From positions 11,349,501 to 11,413,500 of the forward strand of contig NZ_CP069338.1 of NCBI RefSeq assembly GCF_016859125.1: a stretch of DNA of 64,000 nucleotides. Reading direction: 5' to 3'. Every line of letters starts with the position of its first letter. Within the stretch, counting starts at the first letter, position 1. This stretch comes from Archangium violaceum. GTDB lineage: Bacteria > Myxococcota > Myxococcia > Myxococcales > Myxococcaceae. Shown here piece after piece: positions 43,947 to 53,794 of the stretch. The translations under genes and the position numbers were made by a program. The notes under the pieces are model-generated. The model worked only from the letters and a program-made list of their open reading frames with translations. It ran no database searches and was not told the origin of the DNA.

Positions 43947-45209
43947 ATGTCCGAAAATCCGCTGCGCAAGGCGACCCCCCAGGAGCAGTTCGAGGAAGTG
44001 ACCCGAGGCACCGTGGACATCCAGGTGCCCGAGGATCTGAAGAAGAAGCTCGAGCGCTCGTATGAGACGGGCAAGCCGCTCGTCATCAAGGCGGGCTTCG
44101 ATCCGAGCCGTCCGGACCTGCACCTGGGCCACTCGCTGCTGCTCACGCGCATGCGGCGCTTCCAGGACTTCGGCCACCAGGTGGTATTCCTCATCGGCGA
44201 CTTCACCGCGCTGATCGGCGATCCCTCGGGGAAGAACGTCACGCGCCCCGCGCTCACCCGCGACGAGGTGAAGGTCAACGCCCAGACGTACCAGGACCAG
44301 GTCTTCAAGGTGCTGGACGCGTCGAGGACGCAGGTGCGCTTCAACTCCGAGTGGTTGGACAAGCTGGGCACGGAGGGGATGATCCGCCTGGCGGCGCGCT
44401 ACTCGGTGCAGCGCATGCTGGAGCGCGATGACTTCAAGAAGCGCTTCCGCGAGAACCGCACCATCTCCATCCACGAGTTCCTCTACCCACTGCTGCAGGG
44501 CTACGACTCGGTGGCGCTGAAGGCGGACGTGGAGCTGGGCGCGACGGACCAGCTCTTCAACCTGCTGGTGGGCCGGCAGCTCATGAAGGACGAGGGAATG
44601 GAGCCGCAGGTCATCATGACCGGGCCCATCCTCGAGGGCCTGGACGCGAAGATGGTCGACGGGAAGATCGTCGGCGACAAGATGTCCAAGAGCCTGGACA
44701 ACTACGTGGGCATCAGCGACTCGCCGGATCAGATCTACGGCAAGCTGATGAGCATCACGGACGATCTGATGTGGCGGTACTACGAGCTGCTGTCGTCCCG
44801 AACGCTCAAGGAGCTGGCCGAGCTGAAGGCGAAGGTGACGAGCGGGGAGCTGCACCCGAAGGCGGCGAAGTCCGGGTTCGCACTGGAGATGGCGGCGCGC
44901 TTCCACGACGAGGAGTCGGCGCGCAAGTCGATGCAGGCGTGGGAGGAGCGCTACTCGCAGAAGAAGATCGTCGCCGAGGATCAGCCGCTGGTGGAGCTGT
45001 CGCTGGGCGGGACGCCGAAGATGCTGCTGGCCAAGGCCCTGGCGGAGGCGAAGCTGGTGGCGTCGCTCACGGAGGGTCGCAAGCTGATGGGCCAGGGCGG
45101 CGTGCGGGTGAACGGGGACAAGGTGTCCGACCCGAAGCACGAGCTGGACGCGGGCGAGTACCTGGTGCAGGTGGGCAAGCACAAGTCCGCGCGCATCAAG
45201 CTGGCCTGA
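43947..45209 (+). CDS. tyrS: Tyrosyl-tRNA synthetase
   Basis: Charges tRNA-Tyr. 420 residues, class I synthetase: GFDPSRPDLHLGHSLLL with the HIGH-type HLGH, GDFTALIGDPSGK, and the KMSKS loop (GDKMSKSLDNYVG), placing it in the TyrZ-like subgroup with KMSKS and not KFGKT. The C-terminus has an S4 RNA-binding domain (LTEGRKLMGQGGVRVNG). ATG at 43947 preferred over an upstream in-frame codon at 43935. A T-box leader was looked for in the 59 bases upstream and is not present. The stop is followed by a direct repeat, tgagcgctctc twice (45207-45217, 45220-45230). Confidence 0.95.
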   Translation: MSENPLRKATPQEQFEEVTRGTVDIQVPEDLKKKLERSYETGKPLVIKAGFDPSRPDLHLGHSLLLTRMRRFQDFGHQVVFLIGDFTALIGDPSGKNVTRPALTRDEVKVNAQTYQDQVFKVLDASRTQVRFNSEWLDKLGTEGMIRLAARYSVQRMLERDDFKKRFRENRTISIHEFLYPLLQGYDSVALKADVELGATDQLFNLLVGRQLMKDEGMEPQVIMTGPILEGLDAKMVDGKIVGDKMSKSLDNYVGISDSPDQIYGKLMSITDDLMWRYYELLSSRTLKELAELKAKVTSGELHPKAAKSGFALEMAARFHDEESARKSMQAWEERYSQKKIVAEDQPLVELSLGGTPKMLLAKALAEAKLVASLTEGRKLMGQGGVRVNGDKVSDPKHELDAGEYLVQVGKHKSARIKLA

Positions 45210-45255
45210 GCGCTCTCCCTGAGCGCTCTCAAGCAGGGCGGGTATTCTGCGCGGC

Positions 45256-46281
45256 ATGCGGATCCCGACCCTGCTGCTCATCGCCCTGTGCACCCTCCCC
45301 TTCCGCGCCCACGCCTCGGGCGCCTTCGTGTCCGGCACCCGGCTGGAGGCCGTGTCGGAACCCGACTCCACGAAGGTCGTCTTCACCGTCGAGCCGGACA
45401 CGGCCTACCCGGTCATCAAGAAGGGGGGCCCCGGACGGACGTGGTGCAAGCTGAAGGGCGCCACGGGCGAGGGCTGGGTGAAGTGCGACGGCACGGCGGA
45501 GCTCCCGGACAAGCCTCGCCTCAGTGGTGAGTTCCTGGCCTCGAGGGATCGGGCCCCCGAGGCCGCGCCCCTGCCGGCCGACGTCCCCCAGGCCCGGGGC
45601 TGTGCCGCCCGCTGCGACAACCCTCCCCTCTTCCGCCAGGCACCCACGCTCACGCCCGTGGATCGCGAGGTGCTCGGGATGTGCCCGGCGCGACCCGACG
45701 CCTCGGTGAGCCGCGGAGACGTGCAGCGCTTCATCTCCGCTCACTACGACGACCCGCGCATCCAGCGCGCCCTGTCCGTGGCGGGGCGCCCGGGCTCGCG
45801 CCAAGCCAACATCGAGTGGCTCACCGGCCTCTGGGTGAGCACGGGGCCGCGCAACGCCTTCACCCACGTCTTCTGCGGTGACGACTGGACCACCCGGACC
45901 GTCGGCGGGCTGCACTACCTGCCGCGTTACGCGCAGCTCGAGTCCGAAGGGAAGCTCTGCTTCGACGGCCCGGGCCGCAAGGGCAAGGCGCTGCAGGGCT
46001 CGCAGTACCTCATCCGCTTCCGCGGCGTGGCGCCCTGGTCCTGCGCGGAGAAGAAGCTCGGAGGTTTCACGCAGGAGACGGACCCGGTGGCCATGGTGGC
46101 CGTCGGCACCCGAGCCTTCGCCCGCTGCTGCGCGCGCGATGGCGCCAAGAAGGAGGGCGGCGTGTACTCGGCTCCGGACCTTGGCGGCACCTCGTGGCGC
46201 ATCTGGTGCGGCACGCGCAATGGCACCTACGGCATCGCCTCGCTCTACCCCACCGACGAGCGGTCCACCTGCGGCGAGTAG
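45256..46281 (+). CDS. Secreted protein with SH3-like and EndoU-like regions
   Basis: 341 residues. Signal peptide (1-20; LLLIALCTLPFRAHA), a bacterial SH3-like segment (about 25-80; VFTVEPDTAYPVIKK, GEGWVKC) and a C-terminal domain with FTHVFCGDD (H204) and GGLHYLPRY (H220), spaced and flanked like the two catalytic histidines of EndoU ribonucleases (HVFxGE...GxH), followed by KGKALQGSQYLIRF. Nine or more cysteines suggest disulfides. An extracellular or periplasmic nuclease is therefore possible. No immunity-like gene is obvious: the nearest downstream gene is convergent. EndoU assignment is by motif only. Confidence 0.65.
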   Translation: MRIPTLLLIALCTLPFRAHASGAFVSGTRLEAVSEPDSTKVVFTVEPDTAYPVIKKGGPGRTWCKLKGATGEGWVKCDGTAELPDKPRLSGEFLASRDRAPEAAPLPADVPQARGCAARCDNPPLFRQAPTLTPVDREVLGMCPARPDASVSRGDVQRFISAHYDDPRIQRALSVAGRPGSRQANIEWLTGLWVSTGPRNAFTHVFCGDDWTTRTVGGLHYLPRYAQLESEGKLCFDGPGRKGKALQGSQYLIRFRGVAPWSCAEKKLGGFTQETDPVAMVAVGTRAFARCCARDGAKKEGGVYSAPDLGGTSWRIWCGTRNGTYGIASLYPTDERSTCGE

Positions 46282-46290
46282 TCGACCCGC

Positions 46291-46974
46291 TCAGGAACGG
46301 GCGCGGCGTGGCAACAGGGCCAGGGCCATCAGCGCGACCGCGCCCACCGAGGCGCCACCGCCGGCGCTGCCGCAACCCCAACCCAGTGGGGAGAGCTTCT
46401 CCTCGTCCGTCTGTCCCGGGTCGACGCCCGCGTCACCCGGTCCGGGAGTGCCCCCATCCTGGCCGGGCGTGGTTCCTCCGTCCTGGCCGGGCGTGGTGCC
46501 TCCATCCTGACCCCCACCACGGGGACCCCGCCGCGAAGGGTCGGCGATGAGGTCGTCCCGACGATGTAGAGCTGCTGCTCCTGGGAGCTATCGAACGCCA
46601 ACCGCCGGCCCGTGTCATCGAAGTCGCCCCCGAACATCCGGGTCCACTCCACGCCCCCATCCCTGCCGAGCCGGGTGACGAAGGCGTCCTGTCCCCTGGC
46701 GGCCATGGGTGGAGCCGTGTTCCCGGGAAACTGGGGAGCGTTCGTCCTGCCCGTGACGAAGGCCACACCGTCCCTGTTCGTGAGGATGCCTTCCGGCCAT
46801 TCGTCCGTGGCGCTGGGACTGCCATCCGCCGCGGTACCTCCCAGGTAGGTGTTCCAGGTGACGCTGGGGGGTCGAAGACGTTTGCGCGCTGGCCTGTCCC
46901 GGCGGCACGACGAGCGCGAGTGGAACGAGGCCAGCCATCACGGCGGCGGTGCGAAGGAGGCGGCGAGCGGACAT
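46291..46974 (-). pseudogene. Frameshifted SBBP-repeat protein with MYXO-CTERM tail
   Basis: The product would be ~227 residues, but three frames are needed. Frame 1 gives the start and signal peptide (MSARRLLRTAAVMAGLVPLA...ASAQ). A one-base change at a run of six Cs (46866-46871) moves to a second frame encoding an SBBP-type beta-propeller repeat (TWNTYLGGTAADG; DAFVTRLGRDGGVEWTRMFGG; LYIVGTTSSP). A second single-base shift near 46511-46524 restores the first frame for a linker (GGTTPGQDGGTTPGQD) and the sorting tail GWGCGSAGGGASVG-hydrophobic-PRRARS. Net length stays a multiple of three. Either a recent pseudogene or two sequencing errors at homopolymers. Lies 27 bp after the alpha-2-macroglobulin gene. 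Confidence 0.75.
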
Positions 46975-47001
46975 GGAAGTTCTTCCCTCGCCGAGTATGC
47001 C

Positions 47002-50000
47002 CTACTCGCGGCCGACCGTGAGCACCGCCCCCTTCGAGTAGGCCGTGAACTCGGGCGCGTACATCGATTGGACCGTCGCGGGTCCCACCCGGAACGTGCC
47101 CACCATGTTCGCCCTCAGCCGGTAGCGCAACGTGTACTCGCCCGCGGGCAGCCACTCGAAGAAGAAGCTCGTCCCCGAGTCCCTCGGCTCCTCGTACCAG
47201 ACGATTCCCAGCTCGTACCGGTGCCGGGACTCCGTACGCTCCGGCTCCAGTCCCGCCGCACGTGGATCCCTCACGTGCACGTACTCCGCGGCGTGCTTCG
47301 TCCTCACCGAGAGTTGCACCTCCACCTCGTCCCCCGGCGCCACCACCGCCCCCTCCGCCAACGGCCGCAACACCGCTTCCTTCCCCACCCGCTCACGCAG
47401 GAAGTAGCGACGGGACACCTCGAAGAAGTCTCCCCGCTCCTCCTCCGGCAGCCGCTCCGTCGAGAAGTGCCAGGTGGCCGAGGCGAACGCGAGCCCCTTC
47501 CCCTCCTTCTCCACCCTCACCACGCTGCCCGTCTCCGGCTTCACCTCCGGCCCCGGCACCACCACCCGGTTCCCCTTCCCCGTGTACGTGTCCGGCTCGA
47601 AGGCGAACGCCACCGTCCGGCCTCCCACCGTCACCTTCGCCTCCTCGCGATCCTTCAGCGCCCCCTCGCGCTCCAGGTACCGCACCAGCGCGTATACCGC
47701 CTCCGCCGTGGCCCTCGTGGACTTCCAGTGGCCCAGCTTGCGATCCAACAGCAGCCACTGCGCCAACCCGTGCCGCCGCTCGTCCCGCGGGTTCAGCTCC
47801 ATCAGCGTGCGCAGCGCGAAGGACTGTGTCTCCGTGGTGTCGTTGTACCAGAGCCAGCTCCGCGCCTCCGGCGCCCAGTACGTGCCCAGCTCCTCGCTCG
47901 TCTTCGCCGAGCTCATCACGCTCTCGAAGACGCGCCGCGCGTCCGTCTCCCGCCCCGCGCGCTTCAGCGCCAGCGCCAGGTAGCCCTTCAGGTACGGCGA
48001 GTGCTCCTTCCAGTGCTGGAAGCTGAAATCGCGGATGCGCGCGCGCTCCTCGGCACTGAGCGCGTTGCCCGTGTAGCGCGCGTCCGGGAAGCTCGAGGCC
48101 ACGTACTCGAGGAAGGTGAGGAACTCCCAGCAGCAACCCTCCTTCCGCATCCGCTCCGCGTAGTCCGAGCGGAAGTGTTGCGCGAGGTACTCCCACGCCC
48201 GCATCGTCATGTCGCGGTCCACCTCCACCCCGTGCTCCGCCGCACGTGAGAGCCCATGGAGGATGTAGAGCGTCATGTACGGCGACGGCGGACCTCCCGG
48301 CCACCAGGAGAAGGCTCCGCTCGGCGACTGCGCCTGACGCAGCTTCACCATCGAGGCCTCGCGCTCGGCCTTCGCCACTTCCGGATCCAACACCTTCGCC
48401 AGTTGCTCCACCTCCTCGCTCCCACCCCGCGACTCCTCCAGCCAGGGCGACTCCTCCAACACCATCTTCCGGTTGGGGTCCACCGCGTCCCATGTGTCGA
48501 AGCGCGTCGCGCGCGTGCTCAGCGACTTCGCCAGCTTCGCCATCTCGGGGTAACGGCCATACAGACTGGAGAGGATGCCCGTGGACACGAAGCGGTTGAG
48601 GGTCTGCTCGGTGCACTCGTAGGGATGGTTCACCAGGTACGGCATCGCCCCCAGCACCGCGTGGAAGAGCTGCGCGTCCACCGACACCACGAGTTGCTCG
48701 TGACGCAGGCTCGGATCGTCTCCACGCCGCATGTCCGGGAACTCCATCACCTCGTGCTCCCCGCCTCGCAGTGCCACGAAGCGCGATTGCGTCAGGTGCA
48801 TGCGGCCGGGCAGCACGGGCAGCGGGCGCAGCTCCCCATCACTGAAGTCCCCGGCGCTCGCGGTGACCCGGAAGGCCACCGGCCCCAGCTCCGCCGGCGT
48901 CACCAGCGGGAAGCGCACCGTCGTCCCCTTCCCCGCCTCCACCCGGAAGGACTGGCGCGCCGTCTTCACTTCGAAGCGGGACAGCAGGCTCGCGTTCGTC
49001 TCCGGCTCCACGATGTCCAGTGCGAGCGAGCCCTCCAGCGCGGCCTCGCCCGCGTTGTTCACCACCACCTCCAGCACCGCACGGTCACCCTCGCGCAGGA
49101 AGCGCGGCACGTACGGGCGCACCATCAGCTCCTTCACGCTCCGGGTCTGGCGCGTCAAGGAGCCTCCCTTCAGGTCCTTCGTCAGCGCGTGCACCCAGAC
49201 GTTCCACGCCGTCACCGAGTCCGGCACGGTGAACTCCAGCACCGCCGAGCCGTCCGGCCCCGTGAGCAGCTGCGGTACCCAGAAGGCCGTCTCCGCGAAG
49301 TTGCCGCGCACCGCGTCCTTCGGCACCGCCCCGCTCACCGCCAGCTCCGGCTTGGGAGCTTCCTGGTTCCTGGAGAGATCGCCGAGGGCGAAATCCAGCT
49401 CCTCGCTGGGACTGGGGGCGGCCCTGGCTGCTCGAAGGGGGAGCTGGATGATCTCCCTGCGCCTCATGTCTCTGTGCAGCGATCCCACCGCCAGGCCAGG
49501 GAGGCCACCCCACCCGGGCCCACCGAGGCCCTTGTCGTCCTCGAACAAGAGCTCGTCTCCCTGGGGATGGCGCCAGTCCGGCAACGCCCGGAGCCCCTGG
49601 CCATAGAGCCACCGGGAAGAAATCTCCTTCGGGCTCGCATCCAGGTACACCTCCCCCGCGCGCTGCGGGTAGTAGTCCGCCACGGCCGGCGGCGAGTGCC
49701 GTGCGAAGAGCTCCAACGAGTGATCGTACATGTACGCGAGCAGCTCGGCGGCCCCCGCATCCACCCTCTCTCCCCGGGGCCCCTTCACCGTCACCCGCCA
49801 CGTCTCCTTCGCGCCCGGACGCAGCCGATCCCGGAAGGTGGCGAACTCCAGGTGCAGCTCCTTGTCGTCGAAGGGCACGAACACCGACTGCTCGAACCGC
49901 AGCACCTGATAGTCCCGCACCGCCACCAGGGTCACCGTGAAGCCGCCGCGCAGGGACTCGGTGACGGGAACCTCCAGCACCGCCGGACTCTTGCCTCCGG

Positions 50001-53000
50001 TGAGCACACGGCGCTGCACGAACCGCCCTCCTTGCGAGATGTCCAGGAACAGCGGCTGCCCCTCGAAGCCGGAGAAGGCCAGCAGGCGCGCCGTCTCGCC
50101 CACTTTGACCGAGGTGCGCTCGGTCCTCAGCAACGCCGGCACGGCGATCGGTGCACGCTCGCCCGCGACCAGCACCTCGCGCGAAATGCTGAAGCGCTCC
50201 CCGAAGGCATCCTCCGTTTCGTAATGCACGCGATAGATGCCAGGGCTCAACACGGGCAGCTTCACCCGCGCGAGCCCCTGCGCGTCATGCACCACCGCGC
50301 CCCGGGCCATCTCCTCGTCATCCGCCCAGTCCCGGAAGGCCTCCTCCTCGGAGGGTTCCACCGGCCAGCGGGGCCGCGACAGATCTCCCGGCGTGGTGAC
50401 ACGGGCGTCCGCGTCCACGCTCGCCTCGGAAGGGAGCCGCATGGGCAGCTCGTCGGGCATTCGGGGCTTCGCGGGCTGCTTCAGCGTCACCAACCGCCAC
50501 CGGCCCGCCCCGGACAGCGGCACGCCATCGAGGTTCGCGCGCATCAGCCGAACCTCCGGGGCCATGCCCTCGCGGAAGAAGCCCTCGTCCATGTCCACGC
50601 GGCCCTCCACCGCCACCAGTCCGAGCCGGAAGCCGCGGCTCGCCGAGCGTGTCTCCCCGCCCTCGTCCGTCACGTCCGCCTCCACCCGGTAGCTCCAGGA
50701 AACCTCGCGCGAGGAGGGGGCCCGCTCGTCCGCGTCCGGAGTGAAGGTGAGCTGGAACCCACCGTCTTCACCCACGGGCGAGGTGCCGCTGGCCACCACC
50801 CGGGAGTACGTGGGGAGGTCGTGCGCGTGAGACCACCAGAAGGGATAGCGGGGCTCGCGGTGGACGCGCCAGCGCACGGTGCCGCGCGTCACCGGCAGCC
50901 CGAAGTAGTAGCGGGCCTCGCCCCGGAAGGTGGCCGGGCGGTTGAGGCGCAACGTCGCGTCCGAGTCCTTCAACGTCACCTCGAAGGTGGGACGCTTGTA
51001 CTCCTCCACGCGCACCCGCGCGGTGCCCACCGCGACCTTGCCCACGTGCGCCACCATGCGCCACGCGCCGAGCAGCCGCCCCGCGGGCACGGTGAATTCA
51101 CCGGCCACCGAGCCGAAGCCGTTGGTCCGCACCTCACGCTTCTCGACGGCCTGACCGTTCGCGTCCATCAGCGACACCGTCAGCCGCTGCGCTGGCAGTG
51201 TCCGATAGCGTGACTGATCTCCCCTCCCTCGGAAGGGCACCACCTTCCACCGCACCTTCTGCAACGGGCGGTACACGCCACGATCCGTGAAGACGAGCGC
51301 CTGTGTCCGCTCCCGTCCTGACCCTTCACTCCCGTCGCCGTAGAACGACTCCGAGCCGACCAACGCCCGCTGGCCCCGGCCCACGACGAGGAAGGCCCGC
51401 GCCCCAAGCTTCTGGAACAGCACCACCCCTCGGGCATCCGTCTTCAGGGTCCGCACCACGCGGCTCTCGCTGTCCACGTCCATCAGGCGAACCTCGACAC
51501 CCGGCGCGGGCTGGCCCGTCTCGCCCTCCACCACCCGCACCTCCAGGCGGCTGTCCGCGTCCATCCGAGTGACGAAGACCCACGGCGTCACCGTCATCAA
51601 CGTCGCGAGCACCTGGTTGTGCGCTTCCCGGAAGTCCTCGTGCACCGAGGCGACGATGAGGTAGCTGCCCGGCTCCGTCAGCGGCGGCACCACGAAGGTG
51701 CGGTGCGAGCGCAGATCCGGTGTCCCAGGCAGGGATGCACTCCAGGCCGCCACGGGCCTCCGCTTCTCGATGAACGAGCGCAGCCGCTCCCCGGAGTCCC
51801 CGTCCAGGTCCTCCTCTCCGTCCTCTGCCAGGAACTCGTCGTAGAAGCTGCCCCTGGCGAGCCTCGACTCCACGTCGTACGCATAGGCCCGGAAGTGCAG
51901 CCGCGGCAGGTTCCGGTGCGTCACCTCGATGGAGCGCTTGCGTGCACCATCGGACCGCATGCTGGAGAGCGAGAACTCCGGCGCCTCGAGTTCCGCCACC
52001 ATCCGCGCGCACCACCTGCCTCCGACACTGTCCGGGAAGGCCGCCGCGCATGCCTTGCCCATCGCGTGCGCGCGCACCGGCCGATCCGCGGACCTCTCGC
52101 GATCCGCCAACCAGGCCTGTCCCATGGCCCACCACGGCACGTCCCGGTAGCCCTCGAGATGCTCGGTCACGTGACGGCGGATGCGGGCCCTGTCCACCAC
52201 CTCGCGGAAGGCCTCGTGGAGCGACTGGCTGCGCGCCAGGTGTGCCTCCAGGGCCGCCTCGCGCCGGCCCGAGGCGCGGTGCCAGGCCTCCAGGTCCCCC
52301 AGGACGGCGGCCACCTTGCGCAATGGATGCACCGACGGGTCCACGAGGTCCACGCTCTTCGGAGTGCCCTCCAGCAGCTCGCCCAGGTCCAGGTGGTGCA
52401 GCTCATCGGACTGCCCGGGCCGCCACTGGCCCTGGTCCGAGAGCATTTCCACCCAGAGGTACGTCACCGCGTCGCGCAACGTGTCGCGGATGCCCGGAGG
52501 ATAGGTGTTCGGAGAGAGGAAGCCCGCGAGCGCCTCGACCTTCTCCCCCCCCAGCCGCTCCCGTGCCGCCCACGCATCCGCGAGCGCGCGCCGGGCCTCG
52601 GTGAAGATCTGCTCGGCCGTCCACTGCTTCAGGTCCACCGTTCCACTGGAGACCACCTGCTCGCGCCGGCTCACCTCCCAGCGCTTGTAGCTCGCGTACT
52701 GCAGGAGCACGCCGGCGTAGTAGAGGTCGAGCGCGGTGCGCGGCAGCACGCCCTTCGGCCACGGCTGCTCCCGGAGGAACCGAACGTTCGCCTCGAACTC
52801 GTGCAGCCCGCTCCGCAGCTGCACCGAGCGGATGAGCGCCCGCGCCCACTCGTCCTCGTTGCCCTGCGCGCGGGCCTGCGCCAGACGCGCCTCGGCGCCC
52901 TGGATGGCGGCCTCGAGCTTCTGGTCATCCGCCAGCGCGTCGATGTCCTTCCACGTGGGCACGGGTGACTGTGCCCGCGCGGACGGGACGGCGAGCACGA

Positions 53001-53055
53001 GGGTGGTGAGCGTCAGGAGGACGATGAAGGAGCGAGCGACCTGAAGTGGTGACAT
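47002..53055 (-). CDS. Bacterial alpha-2-macroglobulin family protein (MG2/YfaS type)
   Basis: A 2,017-residue exported protein: signal peptide 1-29 (FIVLLTLTTLVLAVPSARA), a helical N-terminal region, MG2-type beta domains (VFTDRGVYRPLQKVRWK is the MG2 hallmark; YKRPTFEVTL), the A2M region (PQLLTGPDGSAVLEFTVPDSVTAWNVWVHAL) and the thioester C1481-T-E-Q (HPYECTEQTLNRF) in an alpha-toroid (GAFSWWPGGPPSPYMTLYIL). The intact thioester suggests covalent trapping of attacking proteases. There is no lipobox, so it is likely periplasmic and soluble. The usual partner gene pbpC is absent. The ATG at 53055 is chosen for the signal peptide; no clear ribosome site. Larger than E. coli YfaS (~1,530). Confidence 0.92.
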   Translation of the reverse strand: MSPLQVARSFIVLLTLTTLVLAVPSARAQSPVPTWKDIDALADDQKLEAAIQGAEARLAQARAQGNEDEWARALIRSVQLRSGLHEFEANVRFLREQPWPKGVLPRTALDLYYAGVLLQYASYKRWEVSRREQVVSSGTVDLKQWTAEQIFTEARRALADAWAARERLGGEKVEALAGFLSPNTYPPGIRDTLRDAVTYLWVEMLSDQGQWRPGQSDELHHLDLGELLEGTPKSVDLVDPSVHPLRKVAAVLGDLEAWHRASGRREAALEAHLARSQSLHEAFREVVDRARIRRHVTEHLEGYRDVPWWAMGQAWLADRERSADRPVRAHAMGKACAAAFPDSVGGRWCARMVAELEAPEFSLSSMRSDGARKRSIEVTHRNLPRLHFRAYAYDVESRLARGSFYDEFLAEDGEEDLDGDSGERLRSFIEKRRPVAAWSASLPGTPDLRSHRTFVVPPLTEPGSYLIVASVHEDFREAHNQVLATLMTVTPWVFVTRMDADSRLEVRVVEGETGQPAPGVEVRLMDVDSESRVVRTLKTDARGVVLFQKLGARAFLVVGRGQRALVGSESFYGDGSEGSGRERTQALVFTDRGVYRPLQKVRWKVVPFRGRGDQSRYRTLPAQRLTVSLMDANGQAVEKREVRTNGFGSVAGEFTVPAGRLLGAWRMVAHVGKVAVGTARVRVEEYKRPTFEVTLKDSDATLRLNRPATFRGEARYYFGLPVTRGTVRWRVHREPRYPFWWSHAHDLPTYSRVVASGTSPVGEDGGFQLTFTPDADERAPSSREVSWSYRVEADVTDEGGETRSASRGFRLGLVAVEGRVDMDEGFFREGMAPEVRLMRANLDGVPLSGAGRWRLVTLKQPAKPRMPDELPMRLPSEASVDADARVTTPGDLSRPRWPVEPSEEEAFRDWADDEEMARGAVVHDAQGLARVKLPVLSPGIYRVHYETEDAFGERFSISREVLVAGERAPIAVPALLRTERTSVKVGETARLLAFSGFEGQPLFLDISQGGRFVQRRVLTGGKSPAVLEVPVTESLRGGFTVTLVAVRDYQVLRFEQSVFVPFDDKELHLEFATFRDRLRPGAKETWRVTVKGPRGERVDAGAAELLAYMYDHSLELFARHSPPAVADYYPQRAGEVYLDASPKEISSRWLYGQGLRALPDWRHPQGDELLFEDDKGLGGPGWGGLPGLAVGSLHRDMRRREIIQLPLRAARAAPSPSEELDFALGDLSRNQEAPKPELAVSGAVPKDAVRGNFAETAFWVPQLLTGPDGSAVLEFTVPDSVTAWNVWVHALTKDLKGGSLTRQTRSVKELMVRPYVPRFLREGDRAVLEVVVNNAGEAALEGSLALDIVEPETNASLLSRFEVKTARQSFRVEAGKGTTVRFPLVTPAELGPVAFRVTASAGDFSDGELRPLPVLPGRMHLTQSRFVALRGGEHEVMEFPDMRRGDDPSLRHEQLVVSVDAQLFHAVLGAMPYLVNHPYECTEQTLNRFVSTGILSSLYGRYPEMAKLAKSLSTRATRFDTWDAVDPNRKMVLEESPWLEESRGGSEEVEQLAKVLDPEVAKAEREASMVKLRQAQSPSGAFSWWPGGPPSPYMTLYILHGLSRAAEHGVEVDRDMTMRAWEYLAQHFRSDYAERMRKEGCCWEFLTFLEYVASSFPDARYTGNALSAEERARIRDFSFQHWKEHSPYLKGYLALALKRAGRETDARRVFESVMSSAKTSEELGTYWAPEARSWLWYNDTTETQSFALRTLMELNPRDERRHGLAQWLLLDRKLGHWKSTRATAEAVYALVRYLEREGALKDREEAKVTVGGRTVAFAFEPDTYTGKGNRVVVPGPEVKPETGSVVRVEKEGKGLAFASATWHFSTERLPEEERGDFFEVSRRYFLRERVGKEAVLRPLAEGAVVAPGDEVEVQLSVRTKHAAEYVHVRDPRAAGLEPERTESRHRYELGIVWYEEPRDSGTSFFFEWLPAGEYTLRYRLRANMVGTFRVGPATVQSMYAPEFTAYSKGAVLTVGRE

Positions 53056-53100
53056 GGACGGATGGCGCGAGAACGTCGAACCCAGGGCATAATGCGCGCC

Positions 53101-53793
53101 ATGTGTGGCCGCGTCACCATCCAGACCCCCGCCCTGGCGATCGCGCGTGAGTTCGCCCTCACCGGCGTCCGCTCCGCGCTCGATCGCCCTCGCTACAACC
53201 TCGCCCCCACCCAGCTGATGCCCGTGGTCATCAACGACGGCGAGCGCATGCTGGATGCCTATCGCTGGGGCCTCATCCCCTCCTGGGCGAAGGAGGCCTC
53301 CATCGGCAACAAGCTCATCAACGCCCGCGGCGAGACGGTGGCGGAGAAGCCCAGCTTCCGCTCCGCGCTCAAGCGCCGGCGCTGTCTGGTGCTCGTGGAT
53401 GGTTGGTTCGAGTGGAAGCAGAGCACGAAGCCCAAGACGCCCTACCTCTTCCGCCGCAAGGACGGCCGGCCCATGGCCTTCGCCGGCCTGTGGGAGGAGT
53501 GGACCGCCCCCGACACCGGAGAGGTGCTGCGCACCTGCACCGTCATCACCACCGGCCCCAACGCGTTGATGGCCCCCATCCATGACCGCATGCCCGTCAT
53601 CCTCCGGCCCGAGGCCCGGGAGGTGTGGCTGCGTCCGGAGCCCCAGGAGGCCTCGGTGCTACAGCCCCTCCTGGTCCCCAACGAGGACGAGCCCCTGGAG
53701 CTCTGGGAGGTGTCGCGCGTGGTGAACTCGCCGACGAACGACGTACCCGCCTGTATCGAACGCGTGGCGAGTCAGGCCCCGCTCCTGACCTGA
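53101..53793 (+). CDS. SRAP/HMCES-family abasic-site protein (YedK)
   Basis: Forms a covalent thiazolidine link with abasic sites in single-stranded DNA and shields them. The 230-residue protein begins Met-Cys (MCGRVTIQT), and the family requires Cys2 after Met removal, which fixes the start at 53101. Other active-site residues are present: N in LINARGET, E in VDGWFEWK and H in APIHDRMPVIL. Divergent from the alpha-2-macroglobulin gene with only 45 bp between starts. Complements the base-excision enzyme Nfo elsewhere in the window. Confidence 0.95.
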   Translation: MCGRVTIQTPALAIAREFALTGVRSALDRPRYNLAPTQLMPVVINDGERMLDAYRWGLIPSWAKEASIGNKLINARGETVAEKPSFRSALKRRRCLVLVDGWFEWKQSTKPKTPYLFRRKDGRPMAFAGLWEEWTAPDTGEVLRTCTVITTGPNALMAPIHDRMPVILRPEAREVWLRPEPQEASVLQPLLVPNEDEPLELWEVSRVVNSPTNDVPACIERVASQAPLLT

Positions 53794-53794
53794 G

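Noticed and set aside
48256-51213. Long open frame on the plus strand opposite the alpha-2-macroglobulin gene
   Set aside because: His/Arg/Leu-rich translation typical of antisense frames in high-GC DNA; the opposite strand has clear domains and a thioester motif.
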